Positions 37,681 through 48,521 of a DNA stretch of 64,000 nucleotides are shown here, piece by piece. Origin of the DNA: Cunninghamia lanceolata (Eukaryota > Streptophyta > Pinopsida > Cupressales > Cupressaceae); NCBI GenBank assembly GCA_027924645.1, contig BSBN01000213.1, positions 29,328,501 through 29,392,500 of the forward strand, in the 5' to 3' direction. Position 1 is the stretch's first letter, and every line of letters starts with the position of its first letter. Below the pieces are notes generated by a model that was not told where the DNA came from, did not search any database, and worked only from the letters and a program-made list of their open reading frames with translations. The position numbers and the translations under genes are program-made.

Positions 37681-37772
37681 CTTATTTAACAGAATAGACC
37701 TCTATAGAACTCCCACTCACTGAACTAACACAAAAAACCCAACCCACCAACAAGGATAACACAACTGGCCAG

Positions 37773-37785
37773 GCTTTGATACCAC
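37773..37785 (-). other. copia primer-binding site
   Basis: The minus strand reads TGGTATCAAAGCC next to the 5' LTR, an initiator tRNA-Met type site with one variant base. Confidence 0.8.
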
Positions 37786-37786
37786 T

Positions 37787-38835
37787 TGTAGGGAAAGCAG
37801 AGGTGCGGAATACAGCTTCCCTAATGTTAATTCAAAGGGGATAATGCAGACATGTAAATTTCAATTTAAAAACTATAGATAAACACACCAGAAAAATAGA
37901 ATAAATAATCGAGACAACAAAGAATGACACCAGATTTACGTGGGAAAACCCTTTCAAGTAAAAAAAACCCACCACCATAAGAGAGACTATCTTTATTACA
38001 GTAAACTGAATAGTTACAATAAAGATCCTAGCTCAATTGCTCAGGTATCGATTCTCTACCATTATACAAAAAACTGTTTTCTTACATCTGTACATCTACA
38101 GAAAAATTGTATAATTGAATCGTTTCATCAATCATGACGAGCCCTCCAAATCTGTATAAAAACCACAGCGTTCAAGAGCAAATAAAAAACCATTTTCACT
38201 TCTACCCTAACTGCTCATTTCAACTGACTCAGCATCGCTGTCCCAACCGTTGCGTAATTATCATCTGACAGTTCACATATTTGTGAGAAACGTTAGTCCC
38301 ACATGCATCAAACATAGCAGTAATATATATACACACCCAAAAGAACATTGACTGTCGACACATATGCTGACTAGACCAACGAGTTTACCATTCGCCGTCC
38401 ATCAGAAAGACACTAGCAGTCAAAGAGATATCTCTAAACATCATTGATGATAATTTTCTTACCGATGTCCAAACCTTCAATCTCCATCGGTTGAACCATT
38501 GAACCTATGGAACCATTGAACCATCGGTTGAACCATTGAACCTGTGGAACCATTGAACCACAGAACCTGTCGGACAAAGTTCAAACCTTCACCGAAGTAT
38601 CCAAGGCATATCAGTTGAACCATTAAACCTGATGAACCTGACTCATAAAGTTCAAACCTTCACCGAAGTATCCAATGCATAAAGGTTGAACCATTGAACC
38701 TGATGAACCATTGAACCCGATGAACGAAGTTCAAGAGTTCACCGACAGTTTAACCTTTGCCGATGAACGATGATGAAAACCAACGAATGAATGAATGAGG
38801 TTCCAAGCAGTAACTTGAGACATTAATTCTCTTCA
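37787..38835 (-). repeat. 5' LTR of the copia element
   Basis: Starts TGTAGGGAAAGC, ends CTCTTCA, followed by GATGG. It matches 32547-33623 with numerous substitutions and small indels, and lacks about 28 bp relative to the other LTR. Confidence 0.9.
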
Positions 38836-38997
38836 GATGGTTCATTGGATTAATTTGTAAGTATTCACATTGATTTTGTAAAGTCATGTTACATTGAGTT
38901 GTAAGTATGCACATTAATTTGTAAGGTTTATCTTTTTTTAATTTCTTGCTGCATTTATACACATACACATTTTTACATCATCATGTTATGCATTTTT

Positions 38998-41128
38998 GGT
39001 GTCCTGCTCCTGATGTGACCAAACTGACTATTCCAACGTGTTGGGATGGGTACATTTACGCTAGGCATGGTCCTATTTTTCACCCAAACATGTCGAAATA
39101 GTCTGAGCTACATTGTACCGACGATATCCCTAAAGAGTCCAAAGTGCAAAAAGGCAGCAATCTTTGATGAGATGTTATTCAAAACTTGTGTCACTTAGAA
39201 ACATTCTGTCTAAGGCAACATGATCACATAGAGTGCCTCTACAATAACCTCTCTCAGTTTTTTATATCTCTGAGGCATTTGCCCGTGGTGAAAGGTTTTC
39301 TACTGCCCCAAAAATCGTCAGAAGGAGGCAGTGTAAAGTTGCAAAGGGGTGTAACTTTCATCCTGCTCCTGATGTGACCAAAATGATTGTTCCAACGCAT
39401 CCAAATGGGTACATTTACGCTAGGCATGGTCCTTTTTTCCACCCAAACATGTCGAAACAATCCGAGCTACATTGTACCGACGATATCCCTAAAGAGTCCA
39501 AAGTGCAAAAAGGCAGCAATCTTTGACGAGATGTTACTTGAAAACCATGTCACTTAGAAACATTTTGTCTGAGGCAACGCGATCATGTAGAGTGCCTCTA
39601 CAATAACCTCTCTCATTTTTTTATATCTCTGAGGCATTTGCCCGTGGTGAAAGATTTTCTGCTGCCCCAAAAATCGTCAGAAGGAGGCAGTGTAAAGTTG
39701 CAAAGGGGTGTAACTTTTCTCTTACTCCTGATGTGACCAAACTGACTATTCCATTGCATCCAGATGGGTACATTTATGCTAGGCATGGTCTTGTTTTTCA
39801 CCCAAACATGTCGAAATAGTCTGAGCTACATTGTACCGATGATATCCCTAAAGAGTCCAAATTGCAAAAAGGCAGCAATCTTTGATGAGATGTTACTCAA
39901 AAACTGTGTCACTTAGAAACATTTTGTTTGAGGCAACACGATCACATAGAGTGCCTCTACAATAACCTCTCTCGGTTTTTTATATCTCTGAGGAATTTTC
40001 CCGTGGTGAAAGGTTTTCTGCTGCCCCAAAAATCGTCAGAAGGAGGCAGTGTAAAGTTGCAAAGGGGTGTAACTTTCGTCCTACTCTTGATGTGACCAAA
40101 CTGACTATTCCAACATGTCCAGATGGGTACATTTATGCTAGGCATGGTCCTTTTTTTCACCCAAACATGTCGAAATAGTCCAAGCTACATTGTACCGACG
40201 ATATCCCTGAAGAGTCCAAAGTGCAAAAAGGTAGCAATCTTTGACGAGATGTTACTCAAAAACTGTGTCACTTAGAAACATTCTGTCTGGGACAACGCGA
40301 TCATGTAGAGTGCCTCTACAATAACCTCTCTCAGTTTTTTATATCTCTAAGGCATTTGCCTATGGTGAAAGGTTTTCTGCTGCCCCAAAAATCGTCAGAA
40401 GGAGGCAGTGTAAAGTTGCAAAGGGGTGTAAGTTTTGTCCTGCTCCTGATGTGACCAAACTAACTATTCCAACACATCCAGATGGGTACATTTACGCTAG
40501 GAATGGTCCTATTTTTCACCCAAACATGTCGAAACAGTCTGAGCTACATTGTACTGACGATATCCCTAAAGAGTCCAAAGTGCAAAAAGGCAGCAATCTT
40601 TGATGAGATGTTACTCAAAAATTGTGTCACTTAGAAACATTCTGTCTAAGTTAATGTGATCATGTAGAGTGCTTCTACAATAACCTCTCTCAGTTTTTTA
40701 TATTTTTGAGGCATTTGCCCGTGGTGAAAGGTTTTTTGTTGCCCCAAAAATCGTCAGAAGGAGGTAGTGTAAAGTTGCAAAGGGGTGTAACTTTCGTCCT
40801 GCTCTTGATGTGACCAAACTGACTATTCCAATGCGTTCGGATGGGTACATTTACGCTAGGAATGGTCCTTTTTTTACCCAAACATGTCGAAATAGTCCGC
40901 TACATTGTACCGACGATATCCCTGAAGAGTCTAAAGTGTAAAAAGGCAGCAATCTTTGATGAGATGTTACTCAAAAACTGTGTCACTTAGAAATATTTTG
41001 TCTAAGGCAACACGATCACGTAGAGTGCCTCTACAATAACCTCTCTCATTTTTTTATATCTCTGAGACATTTGCCCATGGTGAAAGGTTTTCTGCTGCCC
41101 CAAAAATCATCAGAAGGAGGCAGTGTAT
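38998..41128. repeat. 359-bp tandem satellite, about six copies
   Basis: GATGTGACC recurs at 39012, 39371, 39730, 40089, 40448 and 40807, exactly 359 bp apart each time. Copies share CGACGATATCCCTAAAGAGT and AAAATCGTCAGAAGGAGGCA. Since 359 is not a multiple of three, no frame runs through the array, but each unit keeps a coding-like stretch on + (GYIYARHGP, HCTDDIPKESKVQKGSNL). This suggests that a gene fragment was amplified. Minus-strand frames of 62-68 codons are shadows. Confidence 0.92.
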
Positions 41129-44100
41129 TAAGTTAGGATGAAAGCCTATTCACTCTAGGTGCCAATCTCAAGTTGCACAATCATGAATGGGTGCCTAGAG
41201 AAATAAGGTGCTACATCATGGTTCCAGGACCTTGAAATGGCGCCCAAGCATGTAGGAGGAATTTTCAAGGAGCCAAAATGTTTTTGAAACTCTAAGGAAC
41301 TAGTCCAAAGACTCTATGGCGCCATCTTGATACCATTGAGTCAACTTTGGAACTCAAACATATTGAAACAAGGTCTAGGAAGCTAGGCGCCATCTCTTGC
41401 CAGTTCAACCTCTTAGATGCGCCAACATTGGAAAGACTCTTAATGAGCGCCTAAGTTTGAATTAATCTTGTGATTGAAAGTTTGGTGATGTATTGGTGCA
41501 AGATGATCTTCAGTTGAAGCAATCTAAGTTCCAGGAAGGGTTTAGAAGTTATCAACCTCTTCACTAAGTTAGGTGCACTTTACAAGCTTTCTTACCCAAG
41601 AGTTGCACCTCATTAAGACAAGGCGCATCTTAACTTCCAGGACTTTTCCAAAGAAGCGCTTCAGTTTATTAGCACCTTTGGACCTTGTTTTGCATTCTGA
41701 AAGAGAAGGCGCACTTTGGAGGCATTTCTAACCCAGATTGACACCTAGGTATAGTCATCTCTCTGGAGCATTACAATGTGTTTTAAAATGAAGGACATTT
41801 CATAAGTTGGGGAATTGATCACTGAAGATCTTGGAGTGTTTGAATTACTCTAAGCAAGAAGGTGCATTTCCATGGAGTAGCATACTCTAGATAGCGCCTA
41901 ATGCCATCAAGGCGCAATTCTGCCCTCATTTTGGTGCCTATCATTAAGAAGGGGCATTGGGCATTCCTTGAATAGTTCTGAGCATTTGAAGTTCATGAAA
42001 TCACCAAGGAATGTTGGGCGCCATGTGTATCCTCAACAAGCTTAAGTTTGCGCCTAGACAAGTTGGTGCTTATTCATGTTTTAACTTCCCTCTTGAAGTG
42101 CCTAACTTGGAAAAAAGTTATCTTGTTGTTAGTCAAGTGTTTGATGTGTTTTGGAGACTCCAAAAGACTTCCTCTTTCTAGGCACTCTTCTTGGCAACTA
42201 CAACCTTCAACTGGCGCCTAGATCCTGAAGAAAAACACTTGCAAGTGTGGGCGCACTTTCCTTGTGATGGAGCATCAAACTGGCACCTATAAATCATAAT
42301 GCATGAAGTGAGCACCTAAGATCCTATTGGTCCAATAGGTGGTTTTGGGATCCGTGTCAATTCATTGGATTAGGTTGCCAACTCAGAATGATTTTCATGC
42401 ACTTAGACTTCAAGGCACCAAAACTAGTAGGAAAATATTTGGGGGAAAACCACGCTGATAAAAGTTGGGTAAATTTAACCTCCGAGTCTGATTAGGCTCC
42501 ATATAAGAACAATATTTATATCATGTCCCTTTGCTTTATGAAACAAGCAATATGTGTCAAGTCATAGGGATAACACTATGGTCCTTAGAAATTTCTCTAT
42601 GACTTTTGATAAGATTATTTACTATTATGTGGATGCTTGATAGTATTATCCCGATCCATTGGACTAGTGTGGCTATGAGGTTGGAAAGTGTTGAAACCTC
42701 CATCCTTTAAACTTCTCCACCTTGTTATGGGTTGTTTTGAGTATTTTCACTTGCTTTCTCTTCGAGAATATTTTCTAATGATACATGATGTGTCATAGAT
42801 CATTTAACTTGATAAACAACATGGAGGGATTCTCATGCCTCCTATACTTCTTGCAAGTTTCTTTATAGATAGCTCACATCATTGTCCATCTAGGTGGTCA
42901 TTTCCCTAAATATTATGATAAGATAATCCTGTTAATGAACTTTGGATTGAATGAGAATCAACATGCTTTGTCTTGACTAGAATAGTTGGGATGGACAAAA
43001 ATCTATTGATTCTAGGTTGGGTAGTTAAAGGTCAAGAAGTTTTGGTGTCTAATGCCCTCTAAATCTAAATATTCAAAATCATAGTGGTTCAATAAGTTAC
43101 AATAAACAATCAGGTAGACAATAGACTATAAGGAACAAGGACTACACATGAATCCAAAACAACACCAGTCAATAAGGACATCACAAGTACCTCAACATTA
43201 CTTCCAGAGGCGTTTACAAAAACAAAGGGGAGAACACAACTAGAGAATTCTAGACTGTAGTAGGGATGAGTGTCTGATGTAGAGCACACAGTGGAAGCAT
43301 AGAATTATCAACTTTTGAACCTTTGAACTCACTATTGGTGAGACAACATACCATCAACGAGCTTAAAATTTTATCGGCCGATAGGCCGATGCCACCATGA
43401 CTCCATTTGATTTCACTTCTGACAAACATCCCATCATTGATTCTTATCGGTCAGACAAACCACTATCGGTGACTTTATATCCTTTCACACCGATGTCTTT
43501 GTCACTCTGATACGAGACTCTAAGTCCCTCGCCTATCGGTAGGACTTAATACCATCGGCACACTCAAAAACTCTTCTGCTAACACACCGATCTCACCTAT
43601 GACAACCTTCGGACCACACCTGTCGGTGAGACTCCAAACATCAGTGAACTCTAATCTCATTGGGCCAATACACCGATGGATTTTGACTGTCGGTGTGACC
43701 CCCTTCATCCACGAAGCTCTCAACTGCTCTTCCCATGCGTCGATGGGATTATCTTCTTATACACCGATGTCTTCGACTTCGAACCACACTCGTCGGCAAG
43801 ATAGACCACTATTGGCGAAGCCTAACCAAGGTCTGTCGATACGCCGATATGACCAACTCTTGATGTCGATACAAGGTTCTTTTGAAGGCAAAGGGCACCT
43901 AGGCTTATGGGGCTCAATTTGATGTATTTATTGAAAGCTCAAGGTGAATTGATGCTTATTGAAAATGCCACTTAGTCCTTCATTTGCATTCTAGGCGCCA
44001 TTTCCTATTGACTTATATACTCCTCCTCATGCTAGGGTGCCATAATGAAGTGGTTTAGACAATAGGTGCGCTTCAGTTACTAGAGGCTTGTTCTCCTTCC

Positions 44101-44470
44101 ACCTTAGGCACACTTTTATGGTGGAACAGGTGTCAATGGGTGCCTTGTCTTAAATGAATGCTCTCTCTAAGTTGGGTGCCCTTTTGAGGCTTTATGAGTT
44201 GCAAATTGTGCCTTAACCCTTCATGCTTGTTGCTCAATGTTTGAATGTTTAAGAAAGTCTCCTTTAGGTGCTCATCTTAATGACTTTTTCTCAAGGCACA
44301 ATCATCCTAATGACTTGGATATTCATCCTAGTGTTTCAGGATATCAGGCTACCAGACTTAGTCATTTTTAGGATCTCAAACATAAAGAATAACATGATGA
44401 TTCATTTTTTTTGTATTGCATATAGTTGACATTCTATGCTACTCATAAAGAATATTAATATTTTCTGTTC
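41129..44470. other. non-coding block with dispersed GGCGCC-like and CACCGATG-like motifs
   Basis: No gene recognised. At 41.15-42.4 and 43.9-44.35 kb the string GCGCC/AGGTGCC/GGCGCA recurs every few dozen bases. At 43.36-43.87 kb strings such as TATCGGT, CACCGATG and CCGAT recur instead. 42.46-43.25 kb lacks both. A 23-bp AACATGATGATTCATTTTTT repeat occurs at about 44390 and 44470. This may be the non-coding body of an unrecognised element. Confidence 0.4.
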
Positions 44471-44815
44471 AACATGATGATTCATTTTTTTTTTAAAATA
44501 TAACTTTTATCTTTTAGTTCCAAAATGAGGTTTAGGTGATGCTTGAATAACAATAGCTCACTTATTGGATCAACAAACATCCTATGTAATACTATTGGAC
44601 TTTAAATATTTGAAGTAGCCATCTACAAATATCCATTCAAACATGGATTTATAATGCAAGCATGGATGCCATCAATAAAAAAGATTTGTATTAACCAAAT
44701 ATCTATATAGGCATACATCAATATCTGTCGATATAAGTATAACATATATACAAAATAGCCATATAGGCTTACAAGAATGCCATATAGGCATACAACAAAG
44801 GAACACAATAAAAAG

Positions 44816-46901
44816 TCATTCCCCTCTGGCTGGTGAAGAGAATAGATCACGGGCAGCCTTTGATCTTCTAGGGGATGGAGACACGCATGTGGGTGGTCTA
44901 CTATGAACCTGAGGGCTACTCCTCCTATTTAGTTCTTCCTGCATCTTTAGCTGTTACAATAAAAAGTATAGACATTAATATATAGAAATTACATGTTATA
45001 AAAAATGAAACATTTAACAAAATAATCACTTACCGCTAACATATAATCTGTCTCCTCACTTGCCTTAGTAGCAGGAATAGGCCCTGGTGATGTCATTTCC
45101 TATAGAAACCATCCAGATAGAAATTAAACTTCAAATCAATAATCTTTTGATTTTTCAAAAATAGACAACTATAAAAATGAATGTAAATTAAAATTTACTA
45201 ATCTGCCTCATACCCCTGTCAATGCCATGGAGCTATGAATCGCAGAGGCCACACCATGCTCCATTGCCCTCTGAACATAGGGAGGTGTCTCTGTAGCCTG
45301 CATCATCTGGAAATAAAACAACATTATTCAATTACGAAAACTATAATAGTGATGCAAATCATGGCTCCTAACATACACACACGTTCATCTAAACATGGAA
45401 GTACACACAATAAAGCACACAAGTCACATACAAAAATCTAGTAAGTACAATTCATTCATTAAACTATTTATTTTATTACCTCCGTAAAGCTTTGAAGTCC
45501 ACCACCACTGGCTGGTGTTGCCGTGAAATCTACAATATTAAGCTATTCAACATCTAAAATTCAATATTAGAATACCATTCATATAATGATGCTATTCACA
45601 TGTAATATTTATAATTGTTTACTAGTTACATACCCCGACAGTAGATGATCTAGTGTAAAATGCAAGTGGCGAACCACTGAAAACTGTATCGACGCTATGA
45701 CCCTAAAATTTTATTAAAATCATCAATTTAAATTAGTTAATCTTGCATTTCAAAAATGAAATTTAATAAATTAAATTCAATAAACTTGTTAATATTTACC
45801 TGAGTATCAAGGCCGAAAGTCTCACTCAGGAGGGTATCTATCATCACCATTTGCTCAGCTACAGATGTAGCCTGTGCACCTACGTCCTGACTATGCATGG
45901 GGTCATAACCACAGGCTGACCCGCAAGTCTGACAAGTATGGGGTGGGACCCTACTCCTCGCACTATCTCCCAACCCACTCTATGCTGCAGGACTGGCATG
46001 CTCTATGATGCTCTGGGTCAAGACACTAATGGACTGAAGTGTATTGACCTCAACACTCTCCTTCACAATGGAAGGGATAGAAACATGCTCGTGGGCTGGT
46101 CTGCTGATTACTCATCTCACTACCTGCTGTGGGTCAAGACGTGCCCCTAGTCTATCTTGTGATGACCCCCCACCTCTACCCTGGAAGTCCTGCATATAAA
46201 AATAGTTTGGCACTTTATTGAGGACAAACTCGCAGTAGAGTTTCCTCAAAAAGTATTGCGGGACCTCATTATTATTGAATAGAGGATGGTCAAAAACCAT
46301 CCACCACCTCTGCCCAAAATTGTCCCTTATCATTTGGTTATTGCACCAATGGATAGGGAATCTCTTGCATGTAATGTGTGGAGGTTGATTTGTTTGTGGG
46401 TTTGTGAAAATCGAACACAAGTCTAATTTTGTGATTTGTAATTTTTTCACATCTTGGTATGACAGCTTGTCTGCATAATAATCTCTAAACTCTCTCCTCT
46501 TATCCATCCAACTAGTTATTTGCTTGCTAATTGAATCTACATTTGATAACATAGATTCAAGAGATTCAACAAGCTTCGACCTATGCAAGGTTGAAGTGGA
46601 AGGATCTTTCAACCTTGCAATTATATCTTCAATTTCCTTTTTGTTGTTTTTAATTTGCTCCATTATATTTTCTTGTGTTCCAGGGGCATGTCGAGGAATG
46701 GATGGAGGAGGTTGTTGTTCTGCAGGTATTTCCTCCTCAGGATTTTGTAGATTTTGAGGAGGAGGAGGTGAATTAACATTTCCTGACAATTAACAAAATA
46801 TACATCAAAAATCAACTCAAACCTACCTATTTACAAAACAAATTTGAACAAAAAAACAAATATAACTCACTCCTTTGGCGTGCTCGACGTCGTGGCAGCA
46901 T
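44816..46901 (-). pseudogene. seven-exon accessory gene next to the right terminus of the candidate transposon
   Basis: Exons on the minus strand: 46901-46871 (ATG, MLPRRRARQR), 46782-45800, 45702-45634, 45529-45480, 45306-45214, 45099-45034 and 44950-44816 (stop TGA). All borders are GT/AG. Exon 2 has Pro-rich, coiled-coil (MEQIKNNKKEIEDIIARLKD) and Trp/Cys-containing parts (CKRFPIHWCNNQMIRDNFGQ, RWWMVFDHPLFNN). It carries two in-frame stops (TGA near 46112, TAG near 45985) at likely Arg and Gln codons. The last exons are Ser/Pro/Arg-rich, ending SPARGE. Exons 5-7 share phase 0; exon 4 needs a one-base change to join exon 5 in frame. The start lies about 300 bp inside the terminal repeat, as for genes transcribed inward from a transposon end. 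Family unknown; a DNA-binding accessory role is a guess. Confidence 0.6.
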
Positions 46902-46946
46902 TTTGGCGATGAATCGATAAGGTTTTTGTGTTGAATTGAGTTTTCC

Positions 46947-47135
46947 AAAACGCGAGCGCGCTTTCTAGGGTTTGCAGGCCGCGGGCATAGAAGAGAAGAA
47001 AGAAATGAAATGAGATAGAAATATTTTTTTTATTTATAGCAAGTCAAAATGCGCTCGCATTATAGCTTGGTTTTGACGAGCCTTAGGCTCGTCATTACCA
47101 AGCCATAACGCGAGTGCGTTATAACGTGCTTGCGT
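46947..47135. repeat. CG-rich palindromes, right subterminal region and leader of the accessory gene
   Basis: AAAACGCGAGCGCG at 46947-46960. A long imperfect hairpin at about 47043-47126 is centred on GACGAGCCTTAGGCTCGTC, with GCTTGG/CCAAGC and GCGCTCGC/GCGAGTGC in the stem. A further palindrome, ATAACGCGAGTGCGTTATAA followed by CGTGCTTGCGTTTT, is at 47104-47138. The same core words occur at 24.65-24.78 kb near the other end. The hairpin lies upstream of the ATG at 46901, so it may overlap the promoter or leader. Confidence 0.75.
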
Positions 47136-47169
47136 TTTGTATTATTTTTTAAAAAAATAATTTGGCCAC

Positions 47170-47200
47170 TTTTTGGCCCTCCATCTTTTTGCACTTACCC
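47170..47200 (-). repeat. right terminal inverted repeat
   Basis: TTTTGGCCCTCCATCTTTTT followed by GCACTTACCC; inverted match to 23769-23800. Flanked on the right by TAAT. Confidence 0.65.
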
Positions 47201-47542
47201 TAATGCAAGTTATTAGATTAATAGTGAAAAAGAACATACATGGACCAAGCAATTTGTGGAACTTAAGGTTATGTAATAGAATTTATAGTTGATAGTTAAA
47301 TTTATAACAAATTTTTTTATGATCTTTACTAATGTTTATTAGAATTGTTGCATGTTTTACATCATTGGAATGACATATTAGCTGTAACTTTTTGAAATTT
47401 TATTATGGTATGTGCACTTTGATATGATGTAATATGATTATGGTTTCATTTCATATGTTGTAATATTAGATATATAACAGAAAAATAAATTATTTCATGA
47501 AATAAATAATAACTTTTCATTTTAAATATTTTTTGTTTGCAG

Positions 47543-47725
47543 AACACGAGTCTTCTAGCAAATCAAGATGATCCTCATGATAGAGATCCAGATTATGTTG
47601 GTTTTGGTACAGATCACATGGCAGAGGATGATGATGACGCAGATACAAAAGACACCGAGACCGATGATGATGATCATCATGATGGTGATGATGATAATGA
47701 GGTAGTTGCTGGTAGTAGCCAGTGA
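47543..47725 (+). other. acidic coding-like segment, possible last exon
   Basis: A TTTTTTGTTTGCAG acceptor-like site at 47529-47542 precedes an open stretch rich in Asp and His ending at TGA 47725. It is largely GAT/GAC repeats, so its openness may reflect low complexity. No upstream exon was found. A real exon is possible but weakly supported. Confidence 0.2.
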
Positions 47726-48000
47726 CATTCATGATCATATAGACTGCATCATGGATCATTGTTGATATATCGTTATGATGCCTCTTTTCATGGTCACTAT
47801 CATATGTATCATTTTCACGGCCTGCAGTACCATATTAATGAGTTGTATCATAAATTTATGTATCGTTTTGACTTATATCATTTGGACATGTATCATCTTG
47901 ACTTGTACCATTTTGAGTTACATAATTTATCATTTTTACTTATATCATTTGTCCATGTATCATTTTGACATGTTATTGATCTACTGGCATATTTGACTTT
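47726..48000. repeat. low-complexity TATCATTTTGAC-type tandem repeat
   Basis: Imperfect repeats of about 18-22 bp around TATCATTTTGACTTGTA and CATTTGGACATGTATCAT. The frames over it are rich in Tyr, His and Leu and are by-products. Confidence 0.65.
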
Positions 48001-48337
48001 CACTTGTTTTAGTTATATATGATGATGATCTTACCAGTATTGACTTGTCAATTTATATATATTGAAAGTGGCCGATGATTTTTAGATGGATATTTATTAC
48101 GTATGATGATTTTGATTTACTGCTCAGGATGGATGTTGTCAAATTCAATTAAATTATAGATATTCGACTCACTTGTTTTAATTATAGATGATGATTATGT
48201 TATAATAATTATCTTGTTATTTAATCATATGAGTTAAATAATTAAATTACTTAATCTATAATCATATGAGTTATTTAAGAGGCATGATATATTTAACTAA
48301 TTAAATTGAAATAAAACATATTAAATTAATAAATGTA

Positions 48338-48521
48338 AGCAAAACAAGAAGCATTTTTAGAAGCAAAAAAAGAAACAACAATGGAAGCCAAACTAGAAGC
48401 AATCTTGGAAGCAAAACTTGGCATTATCTAGGAAGCAAAAATAGAAGCAATTCAGGTAGCAAACAAAAAAGTAATAATGGAAGCAATTTTAGAAGCAACA
48501 AAAGACACAATAATAGTAGCC
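48338..48521 (+). repeat. GAAGCAAAACT minisatellite, left part
   Basis: Imperfect 12-bp repeats of GAAGCAAAA plus CTA, CTG or TTG. The array is interrupted at 48522 by a gypsy insertion (target duplication TAGCC) and resumes at 53799. Confidence 0.85.

Larger units (their letters stand above)
32547..38835 (-). mobile_element. full-length Ty1/copia retrotransposon (decayed by stops only)
   Basis: Minus-strand copia element with LTRs 32547-33623 and 37787-38835 and target duplication GATGG (32542-32546 and 38836-38840). The tRNA-iMet-type primer site reads TGGTATCAAAGCC on the minus strand (about 37773-37785), and a purine tract AAGTGGGAGAT lies next to the 3' LTR (33624-33634). The order gag-PR-IN-RT-RH is that of Ty1/copia. 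It inserted in the last codons of the transposase-like gene, so it is younger than the host element. The first base of the left LTR is mutated (CGTAAGG for TGTAGGG). Confidence 0.93.
23769..47200. mobile_element. candidate 23.4-kb terminal-inverted-repeat DNA transposon (hugely expanded by nested insertions)
   Basis: The ends match as inverted repeats. Left GGGTAAGTGCAAGAAGATGG at 23769 and the reverse complement of the right end at 47200 agree over about 31 bp, with two substitutions and one indel. TAAT precedes the left end (23765-23768) and follows the right end (47201-47204), fitting a 4-bp target duplication. CG-rich palindromes sharing ATAACGCGAGCG lie within about 1 kb of the left end and within 250 bp of the right end. 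Between them lie a transposase-like pseudogene (+) and a spliced second gene (-), converging. The terminal match is seen directly. That both genes belong to this element is inferred. Confidence 0.55.

Noticed and set aside
39254..40881. Repeated 62-68-codon minus-strand frames beginning MKNKTMPS or similar
   Set aside because: One frame copied by the 359-bp satellite; antisense to the more protein-like strand.
38998..41128. CRISPR-like array of regularly spaced repeats
   Set aside because: Whole 359-bp units repeat with no unique spacers, and the context is a plant genome.
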